Program-made: the position numbers and the translations under genes
Source of the DNA: Streptomyces fungicidicus
GTDB taxonomy: Bacteria; Actinomycetota; Actinomycetes; Streptomycetales; Streptomycetaceae
Length of the DNA: 64,000 nucleotides
Direction of reading: 5' to 3'
NCBI RefSeq assembly: GCF_003665435.1
Contig: NZ_CP023407.1
Location: 5,381,501-5,445,500, forward strand
Notes under the pieces: model-generated
The model's input: the letters and a program-made list of their open reading frames with translations, nothing else
Database searches by the model: none
What the model was told of the DNA's origin: nothing
Shown: positions 54,568 through 62,403 of the stretch, piece after piece
Layout of the letters: each line of letters begins with the position of its first letter
Numbering within the stretch: position 1 is the first letter of the stretch

Positions 54568-55818
54568 GTGAACGTGGGGCCCATATCGGGGGCGGCGCCG
54601 GACGGCGCGCGGGGGCACGGCGGCAGGAGGCTGGCGGCGCTGGCGATCGGCGTGATGCTGGCGGTCACCGCGTGCGGCGGCGGAGGATCGGAACAGGGTT
54701 CGGGCGACGGCAAGGGCAGCGGCACGGGCAAGGGGTCCACCGCGGCGCAGAGCAAGCAGTCCGAGGCCGTGGTGAGCATCGCGCCCGAGGACGGCGCGAA
54801 GTCCGTCGAGACCAGCGGCGCGCTGAAGGTGAACGCGAGCAAGGGCAAGCTGACCGAGGTCGTCGTCAAGAACCGGGACGGCGACCGGATCGACGGGGAG
54901 ATATCCGGCGACGGCGCCACCTGGACGCCGTCCACCCATCTGGCCGCCTCCACCACGTACACGGTGCACGCGGTCGCCAAGGACTCCGAGGGCCGCACCG
55001 CCGCCGAGGACTCCGACTTCACCACCCTGACCCCGGAGAACACCTTCATCGGCAGCTTCACCCCCGAGGACGGCTCCAAGGTCGGCGTCGGCATGCCGTT
55101 CTCCCTCCGCTTCACCCGGGGCATCACCAACCCCGAGGACGTCGAGAAGGCCATCCGCATCACCACCGAGCCGGCCGTCGAGGTCGAGGGCCACTGGTTC
55201 GGCAACGACCGCCTCGACTTCCGCCCGGAGAAGTACTGGAAGGCCGGCACCAAGGTCACCGTCGACCTCAACCTCGACGGCGTCGAGGGCCGCGACGGCG
55301 TCTACGGCAAGCAGTCCAAGAAGGTCTCCTTCACCATCGGCCGCGAGCAGGTCTCCGTCGTCGACGCCAAGAAGCTCACCATGAAGGTCAAGCGGGACGG
55401 CAAGGTCGTCAAGACCATCCCGGTCACCACCGGCGCGCCCGGCTACGAGACCTGGAACGGCAAGATGGTCATCAGCGAGAAGCTGACGGTCACCCGGATG
55501 AACGGCGAGACGGTCGGCTACGGCGGCGAGTACGACATCAAGGACGTTCCGCACGCCATGCGCCTGTCCACCTCCGGCACCTTCATCCACGGCAACTACT
55601 GGGGCGGCGACGCCTTCGGCAACCGCAACGCCAGCCACGGCTGCGTCGGCCTGCGCGACGTCCGCGGCGGCTGGGACAAGGGCGCCCCGGCGGCCTGGTT
55701 CTTCAACAACTCCCTCCTCGGCGACGTGGTCGAGGTGAAGAACTCCGACGACGCCACGATCGCCCCGGACAACGGCCTCAACGGGTGGAACATGTCCTGG
55801 GAGAAGTGGAAGGCGTAA
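54568..55818 (+). CDS. L,D-transpeptidase lipoprotein 2
   Basis: 416 aa from GTG 54568 (GAGGGGAGAAACAA upstream). Lipobox LAVTAC, then a Gly/Ser/Lys-rich linker (about 34-70), two Ig-like domains (IAPEDGAKSVETSGALKVNASKGK; FTPEDGSKVGVGMPFSLRFTRGI) and a YkuD domain with HGNYWGGDAFGNRNASHGCVGLRD. Very similar to the preceding gene over its whole length, so they are duplicates. The linker here is longer and Lys-rich, and the product may reach further into the wall. Confidence 0.95.
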   Translation: MNVGPISGAAPDGARGHGGRRLAALAIGVMLAVTACGGGGSEQGSGDGKGSGTGKGSTAAQSKQSEAVVSIAPEDGAKSVETSGALKVNASKGKLTEVVVKNRDGDRIDGEISGDGATWTPSTHLAASTTYTVHAVAKDSEGRTAAEDSDFTTLTPENTFIGSFTPEDGSKVGVGMPFSLRFTRGITNPEDVEKAIRITTEPAVEVEGHWFGNDRLDFRPEKYWKAGTKVTVDLNLDGVEGRDGVYGKQSKKVSFTIGREQVSVVDAKKLTMKVKRDGKVVKTIPVTTGAPGYETWNGKMVISEKLTVTRMNGETVGYGGEYDIKDVPHAMRLSTSGTFIHGNYWGGDAFGNRNASHGCVGLRDVRGGWDKGAPAAWFFNNSLLGDVVEVKNSDDATIAPDNGLNGWNMSWEKWKA

Positions 55819-55854
55819 GGGGCCTGCCCGGTCCGACAGCCAAGGGAGCGACGC

Positions 55855-56193
55855 ATGACGCGGTACCTGATCTCGTTCGACGACGGCGCGATGACCTTCC
55901 CCGAGGAGGAGCTGCCCGCGGTGGCCGAGGCCTCGCAGGCGGTGGTGCGGGAGGCCCGGGACGCCGGCGTGTGGGTCTTCGGCGGCGGACTGGAGAGCCA
56001 GCGGGCGAGCGTCGTGGCCACCGACGGGACCGTCGCCGACGGCCCGTACCCGGAGACCAAGGCGGTGCTCGGCGGCTTCTCGGTCATCGACGTGCCCTCC
56101 CGTGAGGAGGCCCTGGAGTGGGCCGCCAGGATCGCCGCCGCGTGCCGCTGCGCGCAGGAGGTCCGGGAAATCATGCCCGACCCGACCGACTGA
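55855..56193 (+). CDS. YciI-like (DGPF) family protein
   Basis: 112 aa from ATG 55855 with AGGGAGCGACGC upstream. Small ferredoxin-like alpha/beta domain: MTRYLISFDDGAMTFPEEELPAVAEASQAVVREARDAGVWVFGGGL, then VVATDGTVADGPYPETKAVLGGFSVIDV with the family's DGPYPE/KA pattern. YciI proteins are dimers, some with hydrolase activity and some acting with ECF sigma factors; no sigma gene is adjacent here. The last 15 residues contain a Cys-Arg-Cys (AACRCAQEV). Confidence 0.85.
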   Translation: MTRYLISFDDGAMTFPEEELPAVAEASQAVVREARDAGVWVFGGGLESQRASVVATDGTVADGPYPETKAVLGGFSVIDVPSREEALEWAARIAAACRCAQEVREIMPDPTD

Positions 56194-56198
56194 CCGGT

Positions 56199-56222
56199 CC
56201 GGGCCCGCCACGGCGGGCCCGG
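56199..56222 (+). terminator. hairpin after YciI gene
   Basis: CCGGGCCCGC pairs with GCGGGCCCGG around CACG, 5 bp after the stop codon. Confidence 0.7.
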
Positions 56223-56342
56223 TGCGGTCCCCGGCCGGTCACCCCTCGCCGGGACACGGCGTGAGGGGTGGCCGGCCGCGGGCGTTCTTCCGTGCGGCAC
56301 CCGTGGTGTCCCCGGGTGTGAACGCCCGCTAACCTGCGGGGC

Positions 56343-57110
56343 ATGACCGTACATCTCGAAGTCGCCGAAGGTGTTGGCACGCTGCGGCTGGACCGGCCGC
56401 CGATGAACGCGCTGGACGTCGCCACGCAGGACCGGTTGAAGGAGCTCGCCGAGGAGGCCGCGCGGCGCGAGGACGTGCGTGCCGTGGTGATCTACGGCGG
56501 GGAGAAGGTGTTCGCGGCGGGCGCGGACATCAAGGAGATGCAGGCCATGGACCACGCGGCCATGGTGCTGCGGTCCAAGGCGCTCCAGGACTCCTTCACC
56601 GCCGTGGCCCGCATCCCCAAGCCGGTCGTGGCCGCCGTCACCGGCTACGCGCTCGGGGGTGGCTGTGAGCTGGCGCTCTGCGCCGACTACCGGATCGCCG
56701 GGGAGAACGCCAAGCTGGGCCAGCCGGAGATCCTGCTCGGCCTGATCCCGGGTGCGGGCGGCACCCAGCGGCTGTCCCGGCTGATCGGGCCCTCCAGGGC
56801 CAAGGATCTCATCTTCACGGGCCGCCAGGTGCGGGCCGACGAGGCGCTGGCGCTGGGCCTGGTGGACCGGGTGGTGCCCGCCGAGGAGGTCTACGCGCAG
56901 GCGCACGCGTGGGCCGCGAAGCTGGCCCAGGGGCCGGCGATGGCGCTGCGCGCGGCGAAGGAGTCGGTCGACACCGGACTCGAGACCGACATCGACACCG
57001 GCCTGGCCGTCGAGCGGAACTGGTTCGCGGGCCTGTTCGCCACCGAGGACCGGGAGCGGGGGATGCGCAGCTTCGTCGAGGAGGGACCCGGCAAGGCGAA
57101 GTTCCTGTAA
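56343..57110 (+). CDS. enoyl-CoA hydratase/isomerase family protein
   Basis: 255 aa, crotonase fold. Visible are LRLDRPPMNALD, VVIYGGEKVFAAGADIKEMQAMDH (oxyanion-hole peptide NH), VAAVTGYALGGGCELALCADYRIAGENAKLGQPEILLGLIPGAGGTQRLSRLIG, with both catalytic-glutamate positions of hydratases (E in GGCELAL and E in GQPEILLG). Hydrates 2-enoyl-CoA in fatty acid or branched-chain catabolism. Stands alone; the promoter lies in 56223-56342. Confidence 0.92.
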   Translation: MTVHLEVAEGVGTLRLDRPPMNALDVATQDRLKELAEEAARREDVRAVVIYGGEKVFAAGADIKEMQAMDHAAMVLRSKALQDSFTAVARIPKPVVAAVTGYALGGGCELALCADYRIAGENAKLGQPEILLGLIPGAGGTQRLSRLIGPSRAKDLIFTGRQVRADEALALGLVDRVVPAEEVYAQAHAWAAKLAQGPAMALRAAKESVDTGLETDIDTGLAVERNWFAGLFATEDRERGMRSFVEEGPGKAKFL

Positions 57111-57233
57111 TCGCGCGGGAATTTCGCTACCGGGCTTGCAATTGACACGATGTCTGATTCGGCTCTCTCGGCGGGGCGGATTATGGGAGCCTTGGTGCAC
57201 CCTTAAGCCGTTCGTGTCGAGGGAGCCCGTCGA

Positions 57234-57896
57234 TTGCCGGAGAGCGAGCCGTTTCCGCAGGCAGGGCGGGCCTTCGAAGGCCCGGAAGTGCCACAGGCAT
57301 ATGCCGGTGGCTCCTTGCCGGACGAGGGCGCAGGGGGGGCGTATTCCCCGGGAACCGCCCCGGAGCCCCCCTCGCGCGGCCATGATGGGGGCATGGCGGG
57401 GCTGGAGGGCAAGGAACAGCCGCGGGGAGACGGACGTGTGACCGTGTCGCGCTGGTCGCCGACGGTCGAGGACGAACGCGCCCTGAAGGCGCTGGAGTTG
57501 TACGGCAACCCGACGGAAGCCGAAGTTCCGCTGCCGTCCCGTCCCGAGTCCGCCGCCACCGCCCGCCGGCTCGTCCAGGTGGTCGTCCTGCGGGAGTGGG
57601 GCCTCACCCCCGCCCTCACCGAGGACGCCGTCCTGCTCGTCTCCGAACTGGTCGGCAACGCCGTACGGCACACCGGCGCCCGCGTCTTCGGCCTCCGGAT
57701 GCGCCACCGGCGCGGCTGGATCCGGATCGAGGTCCGCGACCCCTCCCGCGGACTGCCCTGTCTCATGCCCGTCCAGGACATGGACGTCAGCGGCCGGGGC
57801 CTCTTCCTCGTCGACGAGCTCGCCGACCGCTGGGGCGTCGACCTGCTGCCCCGCGGCAAGACCACCTGGTTCGAGATGCGGGTCCTGGACCGCTGA
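57234..57896 (+). CDS. RsbW-like ATP-binding protein (anti-sigma-factor kinase type)
   Basis: 220 aa from a TTG at 57234 (GAGGGAGCCC upstream), or 167 aa from an internal ATG at 57393. The first 70 residues are flexible. The domain starts about residue 90 (LPSRPESAATARRLVQVVVLREWGLTPALTEDAVLLVSELVGNAVRHTGARVFGLRMRHRRGWIRIEVRDPSRGLP) and ends with GRGLFLVDELADRWGVDLLPRGKTTWFEM. N box, G1 (partly altered: DPSRG) and G2 (GRGLFLV) mark the HATPase_c_2 family, large in Streptomyces and often lacking defined partners. No anti-anti-sigma gene nearby. Confidence 0.82.
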   Translation: MPESEPFPQAGRAFEGPEVPQAYAGGSLPDEGAGGAYSPGTAPEPPSRGHDGGMAGLEGKEQPRGDGRVTVSRWSPTVEDERALKALELYGNPTEAEVPLPSRPESAATARRLVQVVVLREWGLTPALTEDAVLLVSELVGNAVRHTGARVFGLRMRHRRGWIRIEVRDPSRGLPCLMPVQDMDVSGRGLFLVDELADRWGVDLLPRGKTTWFEMRVLDR

Positions 57897-57949
57897 CGGC
57901 GGCGCGCCGTCCCAGGGCTGTCTGACAATTGCCGCCTGCCAGGCATGTC

Positions 57950-58588
57950 CTAGCGGCGCAGGAACAGCGCCTCCGAGCCGACCGGCCGGTATCCGGCCGC
58001 CTGGAACGCCCGCAGACTGCGCGCGTTGCCCGGCGAGATCTGCGCCCACACCGGTTCGTCCCCGGCCAGCCGCCGGGCCGCCAGCGCCAGCCGCCGGCCC
58101 AGGCCACGGTGCCGCGCCTCCTCCGGCACCTCCACGGCCGCCTCCAGCCGTCCGGCGATCCCGCGGCCCAGCACCAGCACACCGCCCTCCGCCGTCCACA
58201 CCCGTACGTCGTCCCGGCGTGCCCGGGCGCTCACCACCCGGGGGTGCGCGGGGTCGCCGACCTCCTCCAGGGCGAGCGGGGGGCCGTCCGGCAGCGGTGG
58301 CGCCACCGTCATCACGTCGATCGTGTCCGTACGGCGCCCGGTGCGCTCCATGAAGGCGGCCAGGAAGCGGACGTTCATCGTGGCGGCGAGCGCGTCGCAG
58401 TCCGCCCCTGCCAGCGTGCGCCGCACCCACGCCGGGTCCTCGTCCGTGAAGACCACCGAGTGCGCCGTGAACGCCAGCACCCCCGCGTCCCGCCCCGACG
58501 GCTGCGGCACCACCGTCGTACCGCCGTCCGTCGCCGGGAAGACGCCCCGTGCGGCCGCGTCGAGAATGGTCCGCAGTGTGTCCCTCAC
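57950..58588 (-). CDS. GNAT-family N-acetyltransferase
   Basis: 212 aa from GTG 58588 (AAGGAGCACGG upstream). The acetyl-CoA-binding motif A reads VEVPEEARHRGLGRRLALAARRLAGDEPVWAQISPGNARSLRAFQAAGYRPVGSEALFL (R/QxxGxG/A plus the late Asn and aromatic). The N-terminal half is atypical, with TLAGADCDALAATMNVRFLAAFMERTGR. Acceptor unknown. Divergent from a MerR regulator 47 bp away, which may control it. Confidence 0.82.
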   Translation of the reverse strand: MRDTLRTILDAAARGVFPATDGGTTVVPQPSGRDAGVLAFTAHSVVFTDEDPAWVRRTLAGADCDALAATMNVRFLAAFMERTGRRTDTIDVMTVAPPLPDGPPLALEEVGDPAHPRVVSARARRDDVRVWTAEGGVLVLGRGIAGRLEAAVEVPEEARHRGLGRRLALAARRLAGDEPVWAQISPGNARSLRAFQAAGYRPVGSEALFLRR

Positions 58589-58597
58589 CCGTGCTCC

Positions 58598-58628
58598 TTG
58601 AGTCTCCACCCACTGGAAGGCACAGACT
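58598..58628 (+). promoter_or_regulatory. candidate MerR-type promoter with 19-bp spacer
   Basis: TTGAGT (58598-58603), a 19-bp spacer and CAGACT (58623-58628). The over-long spacer is characteristic of MerR-activated promoters. GAGTCT and AGACTC form a 6-bp inverted repeat spanning it. The MerR ATG lies 7 nt further on, implying a leaderless message. The boxes are weak matches, so this is tentative. Confidence 0.35.
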
Positions 58629-58635
58629 CGCAGAC

Positions 58636-59550
58636 ATGATCGACGACGGCACCGGACTTCTCACCATCGGCGAGCTCGCCCGGGCCACCGGACTGTCCGT
58701 GCGCACCATCCGCTACTGGTCCGACGAGGGCGCCCTGCCCCCGGTGACCCGTTCCGCGGGCGGCTACCGGCTCTACGACGCCGGGTCCGCCGCCCGTCTG
58801 GAGCTGATCCGCACCCTGCGCGAGCTGGGCCTCGGCCTGCACGACGTACGCCGGGTGCTCACCGGTGAGACCACGGTCGCGCGGGTCGCGGCGGCGCACG
58901 TGACCGCGCTGGACGCGCAGATCCGGTCACTGAGGGTGACGCGTGCGGTGCTGTCGACCGTGGCACGACGCGGCTCGAACGCTGAGGAGATGACGCTCAT
59001 GAACAAGCTGGCCCGACTGTCGACGGCCGAGCGCAGACGCATCATCGAGGACTTCATGGCGGAGGTCTTCGACGGCATCGACGCGGCGGACCCGGACATC
59101 CGCCGGCGTCTGCGGTTCGCCGCGGCCGACCTGCCCGACGACCCCACCCCCGAGCAGGTGGACGCCTGGGTGGAGCTGGCCGAGCTGATCCAGGACCCGG
59201 AGTTCCGGGCGACGATGCGCAGGATGATCGAGTTCAACGCGGCGGACCGGGGGCCGGACGTCCCCTCCGGCAGCTCCCTGTGGTTCATGAGCCGGCTGGT
59301 CCGGCTCGCGGGCCAGGCCGTGCGGGAGGGCGTCGCGCCGGATTCGGCGCGGGCCGCCGGTGTGCTGCGCGAGCTGATCGGGGACGCCGACCCGGCCGTC
59401 GTGCTGGAGCGTCTCTCGGCGGCGACGAACGTACGCCTCGCCCGCTACCGCGAGCTGTCCGCGCTCGTGAACGGCCTGGAGCCGCCGTCGTCCCACGAGG
59501 CGGAGTTCGGGTGGGTGGTCGCCGCACTGAGGGCTCGGACCGCCGGATAA
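58636..59550 (+). CDS. MerR-family regulator with large C-terminal domain
   Basis: 304 aa from ATG 58636. The N-terminal MerR DNA-binding domain (LLTIGELARATGLSVRTIRYWSDEGALPPVTRSAGGYRLYDAGSAARLELIRTLRELGLGLHDVRRVL) and linking helix are followed by about 190 residues of helical domain (about 112-304; EEMTLMNKLARLSTAERRRIIEDFMAEVFDGID...). That is far longer than a metal-sensing MerR and suggests binding of a small-molecule ligand. It is not the TipA TipAS fold by eye. Divergent from the GNAT gene. Confidence 0.85.
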   Translation: MIDDGTGLLTIGELARATGLSVRTIRYWSDEGALPPVTRSAGGYRLYDAGSAARLELIRTLRELGLGLHDVRRVLTGETTVARVAAAHVTALDAQIRSLRVTRAVLSTVARRGSNAEEMTLMNKLARLSTAERRRIIEDFMAEVFDGIDAADPDIRRRLRFAAADLPDDPTPEQVDAWVELAELIQDPEFRATMRRMIEFNAADRGPDVPSGSSLWFMSRLVRLAGQAVREGVAPDSARAAGVLRELIGDADPAVVLERLSAATNVRLARYRELSALVNGLEPPSSHEAEFGWVVAALRARTAG

Positions 59551-59596
59551 TCTGACCTACGTCAGCACGGCGAAGTACGGGATGAGGGGCGGATCG

Positions 59597-59809
59597 GTGG
59601 CGGACATCGAGGAAGCGCGCAAGCAGTTCGAGCGGATCGACACGGACGGGGACGGGTTCATCACCGCTGCCGAGTTCAAGGCCGCCCTGGCCCAGGGCGG
59701 CGACTGGAACGTCACCGAGGCGGTCGCGGAGGCCGTGATCGGGTCCCGGGACCTGAACGGGGACAAGGTCCTGTCGTTCGACGAGTTCTGGGCCCACTTG
59801 AACAAGTAG
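59597..59809 (+). CDS. cabB: EF-hand calcium-binding protein
   Basis: 70 aa, GTG start (an upstream in-frame ATG at 59582 is less well placed). Two EF-hands with canonical loops: D15-T-D-G-D-G...E26 (followed by F) and D52-L-N-G-D-K...E63. The helix flanks ARKQFERI and AEFKAALAQGG match. It is a small calmodulin-like Ca2+ sensor; Streptomyces CabB-type proteins of 70 aa have exactly this layout (recalled). Short gap to the MerR gene (46 bp) may mean co-transcription. Confidence 0.9.
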   Translation: MADIEEARKQFERIDTDGDGFITAAEFKAALAQGGDWNVTEAVAEAVIGSRDLNGDKVLSFDEFWAHLNK

Positions 59810-59854
59810 GTCCGGAATAGCCCGCCCGTCCCGGGGGTTGGTGTCGACCATGAC

Positions 59855-59871
59855 GGTTCCCGTAAGGAACC
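59855..59871. promoter_or_regulatory. inverted repeat GGTTCC-CGTAA-GGAACC
   Basis: Perfect 6-bp arms with a 5-bp centre, 40 bp before the reductase gene. The position fits an operator; the binding protein is unknown. Confidence 0.4.
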
Positions 59872-59910
59872 GAAGCGGACACCGATCCCCGGAAGGGCGA
59901 GGCGAGCGAC

Positions 59911-60573
59911 ATGAAGATCGGCATCATCGGGGCGGGCAACATCGGGGGCAACCTCACCCGGCGGCTCACCGCCCTCGGCCATGACGTCTCCGTCGCCAAT
60001 TCACGCGGCCCCGAGACGCTCACCGGCCTGGCGGAGGAGACCGGCGCGACACCGGTACGGGCCGAGGACGCGGCGCGCGGCGCCGAGATCGTCGTCGTCA
60101 CCGTCCCGCTGAAGGCCGTCCCCGACCTGCCGTCCGGCCTGTTCGACGAGGCCGCGGAGGGTGTGGCCGTCATCGACACCGGCAACTACTACCCCCGGCA
60201 GCGCGACGGCAGGATCGCGGGCATCGAGGACGAGGGCGTCACGGAGAGCCGCTGGACGGAACGGCAGATCGGCCACCCCGTGATCAAGGCCTTCAACGGC
60301 ACGTACGCCCAGGACATCCTGGACCGCCACCGCCCCGCCGGCGACCCCGGCCGGATGGCGCTGCCCGTCGCCGGTGACGACGAGGCGGCCAAGCGCAAGG
60401 TCCGGGCCCTGATCGAGGAGCTCGGCTTCGACACCGTGGACGCGGGCGGCATCGACGACTCCTGGCGCCAGCAGCCCGACACCCCGGTCTACGGACTGCG
60501 CGCGGACGTCGTGTCCGTCACCAAGGCGCTGGCCGAGGCCTCGCCGGAGCGCAAGCCGGAGTTCAGGGGCTAG
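59911..60573 (+). CDS. NADPH-dependent F420 reductase-like / NAD(P)-binding protein
   Basis: 220 aa. Rossmann motif MKIGIIGAGNIGGNLTRRLTALGHDVSVANSRGPETL, where the Ser-Arg pair after the second strand fits NADPH. Then VVVTVPLKAVPDLP, VIDTGNYYPRQRDG and HPVIKAFNGTYAQDIL, as in the F420-dependent NADP reductase family (pfam F420_oxidored). Streptomyces makes F420, so a cofactor-linked oxidoreductase role is plausible. Its TAG stop shares bases with the stop of the convergent muramidase gene. Confidence 0.85.
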   Translation: MKIGIIGAGNIGGNLTRRLTALGHDVSVANSRGPETLTGLAEETGATPVRAEDAARGAEIVVVTVPLKAVPDLPSGLFDEAAEGVAVIDTGNYYPRQRDGRIAGIEDEGVTESRWTERQIGHPVIKAFNGTYAQDILDRHRPAGDPGRMALPVAGDDEAAKRKVRALIEELGFDTVDAGGIDDSWRQQPDTPVYGLRADVVSVTKALAEASPERKPEFRG

Positions 60574-61127
60574 TCCGCTCCGGCCCATTCCCGCAGCGCC
60601 GACCTGCTGGAGAAGTCCGCCACGTTCTTGTCCAGCGGGTCGTCGGTGTACTGGTGGAAGCGCCACTTCGCCCGGATGCGGGGCTCCCCGGCGGTGACGT
60701 AGTCGGCGATCCACAGGCCGTCGCCGGCGTAGGAGGTGGTGTCGACGTTGAGCCAGAAGTGCCTGTTGGCGTAGAGGATCACCCGGTGATGGGGCCGTAG
60801 TTCCTTCACCTTGCGGATGAAGCGGTCCTTCTCCGCGTTGCTCGCGTGGGTGCCCTCGCCCGTGGTCTCCCAGTCGACGGCGAGGATGTCGCCCCGCTTC
60901 TCCGGGGCCTTGCTCACGAAGTACTCCGCCTGGGCCGTGAGGTTGCCCGGCCAGAGGAAGTGGTAGAAGCCGACGACCAGTCCGGCGTCGCGGGCCGTCT
61001 TCGTCTGGGCGGCGAGTCTTGGGCTGGTGTACGAACGGCCCTCCGTCGCCTTGATGAAGACGAAGGACAGGCCGTCGGTGTCGTACGAGGACGACTGATA
61101 CGCACTCACGTCGATACCGCGCAGCAT
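60570..61127 (-). CDS. GH25 muramidase (lysozyme-like)
   Basis: 185 aa. Chalaropsis-type lysozyme fold: MLRGIDVSAYQ (catalytic Asp6), FVFIKATEGRSYTSPRLAAQTKTARDAGLVVGFYHFLWPG, LAVDWETTGEG (D85, E87), ILYANRHFWLN and WRFHQYTDDP. Hydrolyses the beta-1,4 bond of N-acetylmuramic acid. No signal peptide is visible, so it may be exported by another route, act after lysis, or be misannotated at its start (no better upstream ATG in frame). Divergent from the SorC-type regulator (226-bp gap). Confidence 0.9.
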   Translation of the reverse strand: MLRGIDVSAYQSSSYDTDGLSFVFIKATEGRSYTSPRLAAQTKTARDAGLVVGFYHFLWPGNLTAQAEYFVSKAPEKRGDILAVDWETTGEGTHASNAEKDRFIRKVKELRPHHRVILYANRHFWLNVDTTSYAGDGLWIADYVTAGEPRIRAKWRFHQYTDDPLDKNVADFSSRSALREWAGAD

Positions 61128-61353
61128 GGAGCTCCCTGAGGTGCTGGTGGAGGGAGGGGAGTTGAATGATTCCTTCCCCGTCCCGGCACGGGCGACCCGT
61201 CCGGGGAGGGGGATTCTTCTCCCTCAGCCGTCACCGTGGACCCTGGTGTCACTCCCAAGTCGCTTCTCCGTCATGTTCTGCTCACCTCGCACATATGAAC
61301 TAGCCATAGGAATGGCGTGAGTTGGTGCAACGACGAGAGCGCGGAGAGACGAC

Positions 61354-62403
61354 ATGGCCGAACCGGCCGAGGTGGTGGCGTTCACCGCGCCGATCGACAC
61401 GCTCCTCGCCGCCGCCGTCGCCAGGCGCTTCTACCTGGAGAACCGGTCGAAGGTGGAGATCGCCGAGGAGTTCGGCATCAGCCGGTTCAAGGTGGCCCGT
61501 CTGCTCGACGCCGCCGTGGCCCACGACATCGTGCGGATCGACATCACCGTCCCCGCCGAGATCGACGTCCCGCTCGGGCGGGCGCTGAGCGAGCGGTTCG
61601 GGCTCCGGCACGGCATCGTCGTCAACGTGTCCCGCGGCGAGGGCGGCGCGACGGCGCCCGCGGACCAGCGCCACACCGGCCGCTGGCTCGGCACGGCGGC
61701 GGCCCGGCTGCTCTCCGAGATCGCCGAGGAGGGCGACGTCCTCGGGCTGGACGGCAGCCACGCCGTGGACGCGCTCAGCGAGGCGGTCACCCGGCTGCCG
61801 CTGTGCGACGTGGTCCAGCTGACCGGGGTGCGCGGGCGGGACCTCGCCCACGACGCCGCGATCGCCGCGGTCCGCCGTACCGCCGCGGCGGGCGGCGGCA
61901 GGGCGTACCCGCTCCACACCCCGCTCCTGCTGCCCGACGCGACGACCGCCGCGGTGCTGCGCAGCCAGCCCGCGACCGCTGACACCCTGGAACGCTTCGG
62001 CCTGGTCACCAAGGCCGTCGTCGGCATCGCCGCCTGGGACGGCCCGCACGCCACGGTGTACGGCGCCCTGTCCGAGCCGGAGCGGGAGACGCTCCGGGAG
62101 GCGGGGGCGTGCGCCGAGGTGGGCGGACAGGTCCTGGACGCGGCCGGCCTGCCGGTCGCCACGGAACTGGACGCCCGCATGATCTCCGTGAGCGCCGCCC
62201 GACTCCGGGGCGTGAACGAGCTGATCGGCGTCTCGGCCGGCGGACGCGGCACCGCGGCGGTCCGCGCCGCGCTGAGGTCCGGACTGCTCACCGGCGTCGT
62301 CATGGACGCCACGACCGCGCGCCGCCTGCTCTGGCAGGACGGCCCGGACGACCCGCCGGGGACCGCCCCGTCGCCCCGAACCACCGAACGAGGACCGCGA
62401 TGA
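61354..62403 (+). CDS. SorC/DeoR-family sugar-binding regulator
   Basis: 349 aa from ATG 61354 (GGAGAGACGAC upstream). An N-terminal HTH of the crp/DeoR-like kind (ARRFYLENRSKVEIAEEFGISRFKVARLLDAAVAHDIVRIDI) is followed by the SorC sugar-binding domain (about 70-320), with RFGLRHGIVVNVSR, LGTAAARLLSEIAEEGDVLGLDGSHAVDAL and VVQLTGVRG. Members respond to phosphosugars. The stop overlaps the start of a type VII secretion-associated gene (ATGA), an uncommon pairing. The C-terminal 30 residues are disordered and Pro/Arg-rich. Confidence 0.85.
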   Translation: MAEPAEVVAFTAPIDTLLAAAVARRFYLENRSKVEIAEEFGISRFKVARLLDAAVAHDIVRIDITVPAEIDVPLGRALSERFGLRHGIVVNVSRGEGGATAPADQRHTGRWLGTAAARLLSEIAEEGDVLGLDGSHAVDALSEAVTRLPLCDVVQLTGVRGRDLAHDAAIAAVRRTAAAGGGRAYPLHTPLLLPDATTAAVLRSQPATADTLERFGLVTKAVVGIAAWDGPHATVYGALSEPERETLREAGACAEVGGQVLDAAGLPVATELDARMISVSAARLRGVNELIGVSAGGRGTAAVRAALRSGLLTGVVMDATTARRLLWQDGPDDPPGTAPSPRTTERGPR

